Positions 31,648 to 40,482 of a DNA stretch of 64,000 bases are shown here, one piece after another (positions within the stretch are counted from its first letter, which is position 1; every line of letters starts with the position of its first letter). The stretch is from NCBI GenBank assembly GCA_963696625.1, contig CAVOKZ010000010.1, positions 1-64,000 of the forward strand, read 5' to 3'. Origin of the DNA: JAWVFN01 sp963696625. GTDB taxonomy: Bacteria > Actinomycetota > Thermoleophilia > Solirubrobacterales > 70-9. The notes under the pieces are model-generated. The model did not search any database and was not told where the DNA came from. It saw only the letters and a program-made list of their open reading frames with translations. Position numbers and translations under genes: made by a program.

Positions 31648-33065
31648 GCGCGAATATCGCCGAGCGGCTCGCGAACGCGAAGGCGGTGCAGACCGCGCGT
31701 GAGGCGCTCGGCGACTCCGAGGCCTGGATCGTCGGCGGCGCGGTCCGCGACGCCGCCCTCGGCGCCGAGGTCACCGATCTCGACCTCGCGATCCGTGAGG
31801 GGGAGGAGGCGGGCGCCGCGCGGGCGATCGCGCGGGCCGGCGACGCCCACGTCTTCCAGATCTCCGATCGTTTCAACACCTGGCGGGCGGTCGCCCGCGA
31901 CGGCGCCTGGCAGGCCGACGTCTCGGCCCTGCGGGGTGCCTCGATCGAGGCCGACCTCGGCGAGCGCGACTTCACCCTCAACGCTGCCGCCATTCCCCTG
32001 GGCGGCGGCGACCCGGTCGACCCGTTCGCGGGGCTCGCGGACCTCGAGCGGCGGACCCTGCGCGCGGTCTCCGAGCGCAGCTTCAGTGACGACCCGCTGC
32101 GGCTGATGCGCGCGGCCCGCCTCGGCGCGGCGCTCGATCTCGCCCCCGAGCCGGCGACGGTCGCGCTCGCGCGTTCTCAGGCGGCGAAGGCCGCCGACCC
32201 CGCAGGCGAGCGGATCTTCGCCGAGCTGCGGGCGCTGATCGCGGGCCCCGCTCCGATGCGCGGCCTCGAGCTGATGGACGAGCTCGCGATCACCGCCGTC
32301 GTGCTCCCCGAGCTCGACGGGCTGCGCGGCGTGGTCCAGAACCCGAACCACCACCTCGACGTCCACGGCCACACGCTGACGGTGCTCGAGGAGTGGCTCG
32401 GCATCGAGGCCGACCTCGAGCGGATCGCCGGCGACCGCGCCGCCGACGTCCAGGCCCTGCTCGACGAGGCGCTCGCCGACGAGATCACCCGCGGCGGCGC
32501 CCTGCGCTTCGCCGCGATCCTCCACGACATCGGCAAGCCCGCGACCCGCGGCGAGCGCGACGGCTACGTCACCTTCATCGGCCACGACTCAGTCGGAGCC
32601 GAGATGATCGCCGAGCTGATGCAGCGGCTGAAGACGAGCCGCGCGCTGAGCACCCATCTGCAGTACCTGACCCGGCACCATCTCCGCCTCGGCTTTCTAG
32701 TGCCCCAGCGGCCGCTTTCGCGGCGCCAGGTATACGACTACCTGAGCGTGACCGAGCCGGTCAGCGCCGACGTCACCCTGCTGACCGTCGCCGACCGGCT
32801 CTCGGCGCGCGGCAGCGGCCCGCTCGCGAGCGCCGAGATGATCCAGGCCCACCTCGACCTCGCCCGGGAGATGCTCGGCGAGGCGCTCGACTGGCGCGCC
32901 GCGCCGCCCGAGGCGCCGATCCGTGGCGAGGAGCTAGCCGAGGCGTTGGAACTCGAACAGGGGCCGGAGGTGGGGCGGCTGCTGGGGGAGCTGCGGGCGG
33001 CGGCGTTCGCCGGCGAGATCTCCGGTCGCAAGCAGGCGATCGAGCGTGCCCGAACGCTGATCTGA
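31644..33065 (+). CDS. tRNA nucleotidyltransferase / poly(A) polymerase family with HD domain
   Basis: 473 residues from the ATG overlapping the alr stop. The N-terminal head has AWIVGGAVRDAALGAEVTDL followed by DLAI (GG then DxD catalytic carboxylates), ERDFTLNAAAIPL and DDPLRLMRAARLGA. A neck region is followed by an HD domain with DVHGHTLTVLEEW, AAILHDIGKPATRG, GHDSVGAEMI and LTRHHLRLGF. The class II nucleotidyltransferase family adds CCA to tRNAs or poly(A). With a single such gene in view, CCA addition is likelier but not proven. A 7-bp hairpin follows the stop. Confidence 0.88.
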   Translation: MSANIAERLANAKAVQTAREALGDSEAWIVGGAVRDAALGAEVTDLDLAIREGEEAGAARAIARAGDAHVFQISDRFNTWRAVARDGAWQADVSALRGASIEADLGERDFTLNAAAIPLGGGDPVDPFAGLADLERRTLRAVSERSFSDDPLRLMRAARLGAALDLAPEPATVALARSQAAKAADPAGERIFAELRALIAGPAPMRGLELMDELAITAVVLPELDGLRGVVQNPNHHLDVHGHTLTVLEEWLGIEADLERIAGDRAADVQALLDEALADEITRGGALRFAAILHDIGKPATRGERDGYVTFIGHDSVGAEMIAELMQRLKTSRALSTHLQYLTRHHLRLGFLVPQRPLSRRQVYDYLSVTEPVSADVTLLTVADRLSARGSGPLASAEMIQAHLDLAREMLGEALDWRAAPPEAPIRGEELAEALELEQGPEVGRLLGELRAAAFAGEISGRKQAIERARTLI

Positions 33066-33089
33066 CGCCCTCCAGAGAGCGTCCAGGCC

Positions 33090-33121
33090 CGTAACCCCCT
33101 GCGCAGCTCCGCCGCTTACGG
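33090..33121. repeat. Hairpin after the nucleotidyltransferase gene
   Basis: Arms CCCGTAA (33090-33096) and TTACGGG (33115-33121) enclose 18 nt with CTCCGCCGC, slightly like the R1 loop. No T-run follows, so it may be a processed 3' end or a diverged repeat rather than an intrinsic terminator. Confidence 0.4.
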
Positions 33122-33200
33122 GGTGCTGACAGCAATAACCGCCCAGCGTCCGCGGGACATCTCTCGATGGCGCGTCGGGCAGAGAGAAGGAGATACACGC

Positions 33201-33704
33201 ATGCGTAAGACAATCAGTGCTCTGGCAGTTTCTGGGGCAATCCTTGGGCTTGTGGCCGCTTCGGCGATTGCAGCCCAGCCGACGAAGCCGCCGAAGGCGT
33301 CGAAGACCCACGGCGGGACCGTGAGCCTCGTCGCCCCGAGCCCGGCGGTCAGTTCGACCACCACCACGGCTTCGGGCAACGTGTTCTCGCAGGCGAGCTG
33401 CCGCAAGAACCGCACGGTTCACCTGACGCTGACCAAGGCCGACGGCACCTCCGCCGGTCCAGAGGTCATCGCCACGACCATTTCGAACGGCAACTACACG
33501 GCCGCGATCACGCTGCCGGCGAACGTGGCGCCGACCACCAGCACGCCCTACACCCTGACGGCGACGGTCGATGAGGCCATCCGCAAGTCGGGCAAGGGCA
33601 AGAAGAAGGGCAAGGCGAAGGGCAAGCGCAACCGCGTGCACGTCTGCGGCGCGCTGACCAGTGCCCCGGTCACCGTCACGGTCACCAGTACGCCCGCTCC
33701 CTGA
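33201..33704 (+). CDS. Small secreted protein with Lys-rich loop
   Basis: 167 residues, ATG 33201 with GAGAAGGAGAT upstream. A signal peptide (MRKTISALAVSGAILGLVAA, cleaved after AIAA) is followed by a beta-rich, Thr-rich body with TVHLTLTKADGTSAGPEVI and YTAAITLPANVAPTT, which looks like one Ig-like or CARDB-like fold. Near the end is a basic insert KSGKGKKKGKAKGKRNR before VHVCGALTSAPVTVTV. Two cysteines, one in each half, could pair. The function is unknown. A strong hairpin terminator follows, so it is probably a single-gene transcript. Confidence 0.7.
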   Translation: MRKTISALAVSGAILGLVAASAIAAQPTKPPKASKTHGGTVSLVAPSPAVSSTTTTASGNVFSQASCRKNRTVHLTLTKADGTSAGPEVIATTISNGNYTAAITLPANVAPTTSTPYTLTATVDEAIRKSGKGKKKGKAKGKRNRVHVCGALTSAPVTVTVTSTPAP

Positions 33705-33721
33705 ATCACCGCATCATCTGC

Positions 33722-33759
33722 AACGCACGACGGCCCGCGCGAGCGGGCCGTTGTGCGTT
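33722..33759. terminator. Strong GC hairpin terminator
   Basis: AACGCAC-x-ACGGCCCGC (33722 on) pairs with GCGGGCCGT-x-GTGCGTT (to 33759) around a GCGA tetraloop, a stem of about 16 bp with a G/T mismatch. No clean T-run follows, but the stem's strength and its place between two genes fit a factor-assisted terminator. Confidence 0.65.
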
Positions 33760-33774
33760 CGATAGGGTCTCGCC

Positions 33775-34182
33775 GTGGCCGAGGACTGCCTCTTCTGCGG
33801 GATCATCGCCGGGGACATCCCCGGCCAGATCGTCGACTCCGACGACGACACCGTCGCCTTCATGGATATCAACCCCGCGACCCGCGGCCACGCCCTGGTC
33901 GTCCCCCGCAACCACTCCGCCGACCTGATCGAGATCTCGACCGGCGACCTCTCGGCGGCCACAGTCGCCGCCCAGCGTCTGGCGAAGCGGATGGGAGAGG
34001 CGCTCGGCGCCGACGGCATCAACGTGCTCAACGCCTGCGGCGCCGCCGCCTGGCAGACGGTCTTTCACTTCCATCTGCACGTGATCCCGCGCTATTCCGA
34101 TGACCCGCTGAAGCTGCCTTGGATTCCCGAGCCCGGCGACAGCGACGAGATCGCCGCCACGGCCGAGGAGCTGCGGGTATGA
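33775..34182 (+). CDS. HIT-family nucleotide hydrolase/transferase
   Basis: 135 residues, GTG start. A zinc-type N-terminus (EDCLFCGIIAGDIPG) is followed by FMDINPATRGHALVVPRNHS, and the histidine triad is HFHLHVIPR. HIT proteins of this length hydrolyse purine nucleoside phosphoramidates or adenylylated products. It ends with an ATGA overlap to the crotonase gene. The coupling is not explained by known pathways. Confidence 0.92.
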   Translation: MAEDCLFCGIIAGDIPGQIVDSDDDTVAFMDINPATRGHALVVPRNHSADLIEISTGDLSAATVAAQRLAKRMGEALGADGINVLNACGAAAWQTVFHFHLHVIPRYSDDPLKLPWIPEPGDSDEIAATAEELRV

Positions 34183-34949
34183 CCGTGCGGCTGGAGCGCG
34201 ACGGCGGCGTCGCCTCGATGGTGCTCTCCAACCCGCCCCTCAACTTGTTCGGGGACGATGCCTGGTCGGCGCTGACCGAGTGCGTCGACGAGGTCGAGGG
34301 CTCCGACGCGCGCTGCCTCGTCTGGCGCGCCGACGGTGACACCTTCAGTGGCGGCGTCGACGTCAACGTCTTCCAGAAGGTCGTCGACGAGGGCAACCCC
34401 GAGCGCTTCGGCGAGCTGATCGCCACCGTGCGCCGGCTCGAGGAGCTGCCGATCCCGACCCTCGCCCTCGTCCACGGGCTGTGCCTGACTGCGGGGCTCG
34501 AGGTCGCCTTGGGCTGCGACATGCTCTGGGCGACGGAGTCGGCGAAGTTCGGTCTGGTCGAAGCGGTGGTCGGGCTGACGCCCGGCGCCGGCGGCACCCA
34601 GCGGATGGCCGAGCGCGCGGGCCCCGCTCGCGCCTCGGAGTTCGTGATGAGCGGCGGGCTATACGACGCGGCGACGCTCGAGCGCTGGCACGTCGTCAAC
34701 CGCGTCGTCGGCGATGACGAGCTGCTTGAGACGGGGATGAAGTTCGCCCACAAGCTCGCCGACGGCCCGACAGTCGCCCACGGTGCGACCAAGCGCATCA
34801 TCCGCGCCTACCGCGCGGGCGGGGTCGACGCGGCCGACGCCGTCACGCCCGAGCAGTTCGCCATGCTCTTCGCCAGCGAAGACCTGCAAAACGCGGTCAA
34901 GAGCTTCCTTGCAGACGGACCCGGGAAAGCCACTTTCGAGGGCCGATAG
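34179..34949 (+). CDS. Enoyl-CoA hydratase/isomerase (crotonase) family protein
   Basis: 256 residues. The oxyanion-hole strands are seen in GDTFSGGVDVNVFQ and ALVHGLCLTAGLEVALGCDM, and FGLVEAVVGLTPGAGGTQRMA is the family's central signature. A Glu lies in LEVALGCD at the first catalytic position, while the second position reads GLTPGAGG rather than GIxPGxGG with a neighbouring Glu, so hydratase activity is uncertain. Isomerase or hydrolase activity is possible. It is coupled to the HIT gene and followed by repeat R1. Confidence 0.85.
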   Translation: MTVRLERDGGVASMVLSNPPLNLFGDDAWSALTECVDEVEGSDARCLVWRADGDTFSGGVDVNVFQKVVDEGNPERFGELIATVRRLEELPIPTLALVHGLCLTAGLEVALGCDMLWATESAKFGLVEAVVGLTPGAGGTQRMAERAGPARASEFVMSGGLYDAATLERWHVVNRVVGDDELLETGMKFAHKLADGPTVAHGATKRIIRAYRAGGVDAADAVTPEQFAMLFASEDLQNAVKSFLADGPGKATFEGR

Positions 34950-34954
34950 GAAAC

Positions 34955-34986
34955 GCCGCCTCCTCCGCTTCGCGTCCGGGGGCGGC
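34955..34986. repeat. R1 hairpin repeat, copy 3
   Basis: Arms GCCGCC (34955-34960) and GGCGGC (34981-34986) close a 20-nt R1 loop TCCTCCGCTTCGCGTCCGGG. It lies 24 nt before the infA start. Confidence 0.75.
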
Positions 34987-35009
34987 TGCGGCTACCCTCC
35001 ATAACTTCG

Positions 35010-35228
35010 ATGGCGAAGGAAGAGAAGATCGAGATGGAGGGCGAGATCACCGAAGCCCTGCCGAACACCATGTTCCGGGTCAAGCTCGACAACGACCACG
35101 AGGTGCTGGGCCACATCTCAGGCAAGATGCGCCGCCACTACATCCGCATCCTCCCGGGCGACCGGGTCAAGATCGAGCTCTCCCCGTACGACCTCGATCG
35201 CGGCCGCATCACCTACCGCTACAAGTAG
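35010..35228 (+). CDS. infA: Translation initiation factor IF-1
   Basis: 72 residues, the standard length. MAKEEKIEMEGEITEALPNT and MFRVKLDNDHEVLGHISGKM, then RRHYIRILPGDRVKIELSPY and LDRGRITYRYK, form the OB-fold typical of IF-1. It binds the ribosomal A-site during initiation. In most bacteria infA lies in the ribosomal protein operon near adk and rpmJ, while here it stands between a crotonase and a glycoside hydrolase. The last 10 nt overlap the convergent hydrolase gene. Confidence 0.96.
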   Translation: MAKEEKIEMEGEITEALPNTMFRVKLDNDHEVLGHISGKMRRHYIRILPGDRVKIELSPYDLDRGRITYRYK

Positions 35229-36394
35229 CTGCGCGCGGCCGCAGGGTCCGGCTCGGCGAGCTCGGCCGCGAGCGCCGACCAGCCGAAGTCGACCGCGCCG
35301 AGGCCCTCGCCGCTGAACGGCTCGTAGAACTCGCGTGAGCCCTCGCGCGCATAAACGTCGCAGACCGCGTTCGCGAGGTGGTCGGCCTCGGCCTGGAAGC
35401 CGAGGCGAAGCAGCCCGATCCACAGCAGCCAGGCCGAGTTGACCCACATCGGGCCGCGCCAGTAGCGGCGGCCGCGCAGCGTCTGCCACTCGCGCGGCTC
35501 GAAGCTCGGATCCTGGCGCGAGACCGAGGTCGGCGGCACCGGGGTCCAGTACCTCTCTGGATCGAGCAGGTGCTCGGTGACCAGCCGCCGGCCGATCTCC
35601 TCTGGCAGGTCGGGCAGCGCCAGCGGCGCCAGCGCCGCCCAGGTCGAGACGCCGATCCGCTCGCCCGAGGGCTCGACCCGGTCGAGGAACAGGCCGCGGT
35701 TCTCGTCCCAGCAGCGGTCGATCAGCGCCTGCGTGATCGACGGCTGGCCGTTCGCAATCCGCGCCAGCCCCCAGAGCACGTTGGTCATCACCTCGCAGAT
35801 CACCGGCCCGCCGGCGTCGCGGATCCGCCGCGCGTCCCACATCAATTTTCGGTTCCGTCGAATGAGAAGGGCGAAGCCGATGTGCGCGTGCGCGCGCCGG
35901 CCCCAAACCGGGTCGAACTTCGGCGAGGAGTCGAGCCCCGACTCGTCGGGCTGGATCAGCCACAGCAGTCCGTCGCCCTCGAGGTCGCGGTTGGCCTGCA
36001 GCCACTCGTGGTGGCGCGCGATGCGCGGCTCCGAGGCCGGGTCGCCGACGGCTATCTTCCAGGCCCAGGCGAGCAGCGGCGGCTGCATCGTCGAGGTGTG
36101 GGGGGCCTTTCCCGAGTCGACGTTGTAGAACCAGCGCCGGCGCCAGTCGACGTGGCCCTTCCAGAAGATCGTGTGGCCGATGAAGCCGTCCTCGCGCATC
36201 CCGTTGAGCAGGCTGGTCAGCTCGCGCCGCGCCCGCTCGGGGTCAAATCGCCGCCAGACGAGGCCGGTGAAGCACGAGTCCCAGTACCACTGCCACGGGT
36301 AGTGCCCCGGGCTCGGCGCCGTGTACGCGTACGGAACGCCGTCCCGCTCTCCTTCGGCCCAAGAATTGCGGAGCGTTCGCTCCGCAATCCCCAT
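35219..36394 (-). CDS. GH63-like (alpha/alpha)6-barrel glycoside hydrolase
   Basis: 391 residues from the ATG at 36394 (MGIAERTLRNSWAEGERDGV). Motifs of the GH63/trehalase-like clan are HYPWQWYWDSCFTGLVWRRF, GFIGHTIFWKG, QPPLLAWAW, a WGRRAHAHIGFALL helix, RYWRGPMWVNSAWLLWIGL and EFYEPFSGEGLGAVDFGWSA. The pattern is closest to mannosylglycerate/glucosylglycerate hydrolase-type GH63 enzymes, so it may turn over a compatible solute; this is inference. No signal peptide is present, so it is cytoplasmic. A 24-nt perfect palindrome lies in codons 3-10, and repeat R1 lies immediately upstream. Confidence 0.8.
   Translation of the reverse strand: MGIAERTLRNSWAEGERDGVPYAYTAPSPGHYPWQWYWDSCFTGLVWRRFDPERARRELTSLLNGMREDGFIGHTIFWKGHVDWRRRWFYNVDSGKAPHTSTMQPPLLAWAWKIAVGDPASEPRIARHHEWLQANRDLEGDGLLWLIQPDESGLDSSPKFDPVWGRRAHAHIGFALLIRRNRKLMWDARRIRDAGGPVICEVMTNVLWGLARIANGQPSITQALIDRCWDENRGLFLDRVEPSGERIGVSTWAALAPLALPDLPEEIGRRLVTEHLLDPERYWTPVPPTSVSRQDPSFEPREWQTLRGRRYWRGPMWVNSAWLLWIGLLRLGFQAEADHLANAVCDVYAREGSREFYEPFSGEGLGAVDFGWSALAAELAEPDPAAARSYL
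36365..36388. repeat. Perfect palindrome inside the GH63-like gene start
   Basis: ATTGCGGAGCG (36365-36375) and CGCTCCGCAAT (36378-36388) are separated by TT. The palindrome is in the first ten codons of the minus-strand gene, a position where a strong hairpin would affect translation. Confidence 0.7.
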
Positions 36395-36396
36395 AA

Positions 36397-36432
36397 CCGT
36401 CGGCTCCTCCGCTTCGCGTCCGGGGCCGGCGG
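36397..36432. repeat. R1 hairpin repeat, copy 4
   Basis: Arms CCGTCGGC (36397-36404) and GCCGGCGG (36425-36432), one G-U pair, close the 20-nt R1 loop at 36405-36424. It begins 2 nt upstream of the GH63-like start codon on the other strand. Confidence 0.75.
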
Positions 36433-36462
36433 GACGGGGGCTCGAGCCTGGTGGATCTGATT

Positions 36463-37236
36463 TCACGTCTCGGTTATGCGCTGCATCCCGCGCAGCGCGG
36501 CGTAGTAGAGAATCGCCGCCAGCCCGGCGAGAACCAGCAGCCCGGGCCAGGTGTCGTCCCAGGTGACTCCGCCGATGAAGCCCTGGCGCGCGAGCTCGAG
36601 CACCTGGGTGATGGGGTTCCAGCGGGCGACGGTCTGCAGCCAGCCTTGGAGCAGGTCGAGCGGTGCGTAGGCGGTGGTCAGGAAGATCGCAAGCAACATG
36701 CCCATCTGCATCAGCGGGGCCGCCGATTGCGAGCGGTACTTGAGCGCCAGCGACGTGGCCCAGTTGGCGGCGACTGCGGAAATTCCCATCATCGCGATCA
36801 GAGCGAGGATCAGGCCGAGCAGGCCCGGGAAGTGGGCGCCGGTCGCCAGTGCAACGGTCAGCAGAACCGCGGCCGGGATCAGCGACCGCATCGCCGCGGT
36901 GATCATGATCGAGGCGAGCAGCACCGGCCGCGGGGCGGGCGAGGCGAGCAGCCGGTCGAACCAGCCGGCCTCGATGTCGCGGGCGAGGTTGACCCCCTGG
37001 GCGGCGCCCGTGAACGACGCGCCCTGGAGCAGGCTGACCGGGATGATGAAGCTCTGGAAGCTGGTCGAGGTGAAGCCGGGGAGCTGGGTCAGGTGGCCGA
37101 AGACGCTGGTGATCCCGAGGAAGAAGATCGTCGGCGCCAGCACACCGGGGATCGCGGCGCCCGGAACACGGGCCAGCTCGTTGGCAGAGCGCCGGACCAG
37201 CGCCGCGAGCATTCGCAGGTCGTCGCGGGTTGTCAT
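36463..37236 (-). CDS. ABC-2 type transporter permease (subunit 1)
   Basis: 257 residues with about six membrane helices, the first at PGVLAPTIFFLGITSVFG. The long hydrophobic centre FIIPVSLLQGASFTGAAQGV, then the ARDIEAGWFDRLLASPAPR cytoplasmic coupling loop, is typical of ABC-2 exporters of the DrrB/YadH kind. The NPITQVLELARQGF region near the end is also characteristic. It follows the second permease with an ATGA-like overlap. With the ATPase it forms a three-gene exporter operon; the substrate is unknown (drug, lipid or polysaccharide). Confidence 0.88.
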   Translation of the reverse strand: MTTRDDLRMLAALVRRSANELARVPGAAIPGVLAPTIFFLGITSVFGHLTQLPGFTSTSFQSFIIPVSLLQGASFTGAAQGVNLARDIEAGWFDRLLASPAPRPVLLASIMITAAMRSLIPAAVLLTVALATGAHFPGLLGLILALIAMMGISAVAANWATSLALKYRSQSAAPLMQMGMLLAIFLTTAYAPLDLLQGWLQTVARWNPITQVLELARQGFIGGVTWDDTWPGLLVLAGLAAILYYAALRGMQRITET

Positions 37237-38023
37237 CCGCCCGTCCTCAGCCGCCCGCGCAGCGCCATCGCGCTGAGCCCGACCCCGAGCGCCCCGAGGC
37301 CGGCGAGCGCCGCGAAGGCCTGCGCCGTGTCCGTGGCCGACAGCCCGGAGACGATCGGCTCGCGGATCCCGTCGACGATGAAGCTCAGCGGGTTGTAGTC
37401 GGCGACGGTCGCCGCCGGTTCGAGCATCAGATTGGCGGGGAAGAAGGCGTTGGAGAGGAAGAGGATCACGAAGATCAGCGGGAACAGGCCCTGGACGACG
37501 CTGGCCTTTCCGGTCTTCAGCGCGATGGCCGAACCGAGGCCGCCGAAAGCGAGTGCCGAGGCGGCGACGATGACGATGATCAGCAGCACGCCCGGGATCC
37601 CCGCCTCGATGGTGCCGCCGAAGATCACCCCGATCGCCAGGAACCAGACCGCGGTCATCGCGCCCATGATCGCGACCCCGGCGAGGCGCCCGAGGACGAG
37701 TGAGAAGCGGGAGATAGGCGCCGCGAGCAGGCGGTCGGTGAATCCCATCTCGATGTCAAGAGCCAGCGCCAGGCCGCCGCTGTTACCGGCCAGCAGGGTC
37801 GCCTGGACCATCGCTCCGGCGAGCATGAAGGCGAGGAAGCTCTCGACGTGGGGGAAGCCGGGTAGGTTGACCGCGCCGCCGGCCCCGCCCGTCTGCACCG
37901 CGAGCAGCACGGTGGGGAAGATCAAGATCGGCGCAACGAGCTGCGGCCGCCGGAAGGTCTGGCGCACGGAACGCGTGCCGAGCGCGCCGATCACCCGCAG
38001 GTTGGTGACCAGCCCGCCGGTGG

Positions 38024-38027
<4 letters not shown>
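37233..38027 (-). CDS. ABC-2 type transporter permease (subunit 2)
   Basis: 264 residues, paralogous to the next gene. It has about six membrane helices, a DIEMGFTDRLLAAPISRFSL coupling loop (compare DIEAGWFDRLLASPAPR in subunit 1), and YNPLSFIVDGIREPIV near the end, the DrrB-type signature. Its start overlaps the ATPase stop by 4 nt and its stop overlaps the next permease start. Two unlike permeases plus one ATPase imply a heterodimeric membrane pore. Confidence 0.88.
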
Positions 38028-38965
<938 letters not shown>

Positions 38966-39041
38966 GGCGGGGGAGGATAGTGAGGGCGCTTCGCGTCCCA
39001 GCGGCCACGCAACCTTCGCCCAGACATGTGTTTGGGAAGAC

Positions 39042-39758
39042 GTGTTCACATTGCCGCGACACCGCCCCGCCTGGACTGCGGCCGCCGCATGCCTGCTCGC
39101 GCTCGCATGCGTGGTGGGCCCGGCTTCCGCCGCGAAGAAGCGGCCCAAGGCGCCGTCGCCGAAGCTCGTGGTACTCGGCGCGAGCGCCCAGACCGCGCAG
39201 CCGGCCTGCCCGGCGAGCCCGTGCCAGGCGATCGGCCGGGTCACCGGATTCCAGAGGAAGATCGGCAATGCCAGCAACGTCTTCGTCGCCCCGTTCGACG
39301 GCAAGGTCGTCGCCTGGTCGCTGAAGCTCTCGGCACCGACCGACACCCAGAAGAAGTTCTTCAACGATTTCTATGGCGGCGACCCCAGCGCCCGCCTCGC
39401 GGTGCTGAAGCCGCTGAAGAAGTCACCCGGGGCCTACAAGCTGAAGTCACAGACGCCGGTCGAGCCGCTCGACGGCCTGCTCGGCACGACCACCACCTTC
39501 ACCCTGCGGGCGCCGCTGACCGTCCGCACCGGCCAGATCGTCGCCCTCACCGTGCCCACCTGGGCCCCGGTGTTCGCGATCGGCCTCGCCAAGAACAACT
39601 CCTGGCTGGCGAGCCGCAAGACCGGCAAGTGCACGAACCCCGACGACATCAAGGCGGGGTTTGCCCAGGAAGCGCTCGGCGGCCAGCGCCGGTACGCCTG
39701 CAACTACAACACCGCCCGCCTCCTCTATTCGGCGACGGTCGTCCGCGGCGGCGTCTAA
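39042..39758 (+). CDS. Secreted protein of unknown function
   Basis: 238 residues from GTG 39042 (a TTG at 39051 is an alternative). The signal peptide contains WTAAAACLLALACVVGPASA. The body is beta-rich, with RVTGFQRKIGNASNVFVAPF, VVAWSLKLSAPTDTQKKFFN, TTTTFTLRAPLTVRTGQIVA and LTVPTWAPVFAIGLAKNNSW. Four cysteines in two pairs (PACPASPCQ and GKCTN/YACNYN) could form disulfides. Similar proteins occur in Thermoleophilia, but I do not know a function. Divergent from the ABC ATPase with a 76-nt gap. Confidence 0.7.
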   Translation: MFTLPRHRPAWTAAAACLLALACVVGPASAAKKRPKAPSPKLVVLGASAQTAQPACPASPCQAIGRVTGFQRKIGNASNVFVAPFDGKVVAWSLKLSAPTDTQKKFFNDFYGGDPSARLAVLKPLKKSPGAYKLKSQTPVEPLDGLLGTTTTFTLRAPLTVRTGQIVALTVPTWAPVFAIGLAKNNSWLASRKTGKCTNPDDIKAGFAQEALGGQRRYACNYNTARLLYSATVVRGGV

Positions 39759-39803
39759 ACCGACGCCAACGCCGATAAGGTCCACCCCGACGGCACCCTC
39801 GTC

Positions 39804-39839
39804 CCGGCGGCCGCGGACGCGAAGCGGAGCAGCCGCCGG
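39804..39839. repeat. R1 hairpin repeat, copy 5
   Basis: Arms CCGGCGGC (39804-39811) and GCCGCCGG (39832-39839) close a 20-nt loop CGCGGACGCGAAGCGGAGCA, the reverse complement form of R1. It lies in the 87-nt gap between two convergent genes. Confidence 0.75.
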
Positions 39840-39845
39840 TTGGTG

Positions 39846-40178
39846 TCAGTCCCCGCAGGCGCCGGGGTACTGCTTGCAGTAGTCGTTGAAGTTCTGCTCG
39901 GCCGAGCTGCCGCCGTTGCCGTTGCCCTGGTTCTGATTCTGGTTTTGGTTCTGGTTGGTCTGGGTCGGTGTGGTGTAGACGTCCGGCGTCGTGTCGGGGT
40001 TGGTCGGGAAGCCTTCGTCGGTCGGCGCCGTGGTGGTCACCGACGGGATCGCGGTGTCGATGCTCGGCACCGTGATCGAGCTGTCGTCGCCGGAGTCGTC
40101 GCTGCCGCAACCGGCGGCGCCGATGCCCGCGGCGGCGCCGATGCAGACGGCGGCGACCGCGACCCAGTAGCGGGTCAA
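39846..40178 (-). CDS. Small lipoprotein with Gln/Asn repeats
   Basis: 110 residues from TTG 40178. The signal sequence (WVAVAAVCIGAAAGIGAAGC) ends in a lipobox, and the mature part is Thr/Ser/Pro/Asp rich with five QN pairs in tandem followed by GNGNGGSSAEQNFNDYCKQY. The two late cysteines (DYCKQYPGACGD) may pair. It is probably a surface lipoprotein. The start overlaps the zinc-ribbon gene's stop (TTGA). Function unknown. Confidence 0.6.
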   Translation of the reverse strand: MTRYWVAVAAVCIGAAAGIGAAGCGSDDSGDDSSITVPSIDTAIPSVTTTAPTDEGFPTNPDTTPDVYTTPTQTNQNQNQNQNQGNGNGGSSAEQNFNDYCKQYPGACGD

Positions 40179-40441
40179 GCCTCGCCCTGCCGCAGCCCGC
40201 AGTAGGGGCAGTCGGAGACGTCGAGACCGATCAGCTGGTCGCAGCGCCGGCAGGCGCGTAGGTTCTCGGGGCGCCGCAGCAGCGCCGACTCCGAGGGGGC
40301 CAGCGGCAGGGTTCGGGAGACGACCTCCATCTCCTCGCCGGTCTCGCGGTCGACGTAGACGCCGTCGGCGTCGACCGGGGCGATCGCCTCGCGGCCCGAA
40401 GCGGGCGCGCGCAGGCGGTAGGTCTGGCGCTGGTTCTGCAT
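40175..40441 (-). CDS. Small zinc-ribbon protein
   Basis: 88 residues from the ATG at 40441 (MQNQRQTYRLRAPASGREAI). A mid segment has DRETGEEMEVVSRTLPL, and the C-terminus carries a CxxC-x9-CxxC zinc ribbon (CRRCDQLIGLDVSDCPYCG). An upstream in-frame ATG at 40474 is possible but less likely. It is followed by the small lipoprotein with a 4-nt overlap. Zinc ribbons of this kind are often regulatory or nucleic-acid binding; the role here is not known. Confidence 0.65.
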   Translation of the reverse strand: MQNQRQTYRLRAPASGREAIAPVDADGVYVDRETGEEMEVVSRTLPLAPSESALLRRPENLRACRRCDQLIGLDVSDCPYCGLRQGEA

Positions 40442-40482
40442 CGGCGCGAACCATAACAATGGCTCGCGCGGCACCTTCCTCC

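Noticed and set aside
39765..39776. GCCGATAA with an upstream TAAA as a sigma-28 promoter.
   Set aside because: Spacing is 11 rather than 15 and it lies at the end of a gene in a convergent gap with nothing downstream on that strand.
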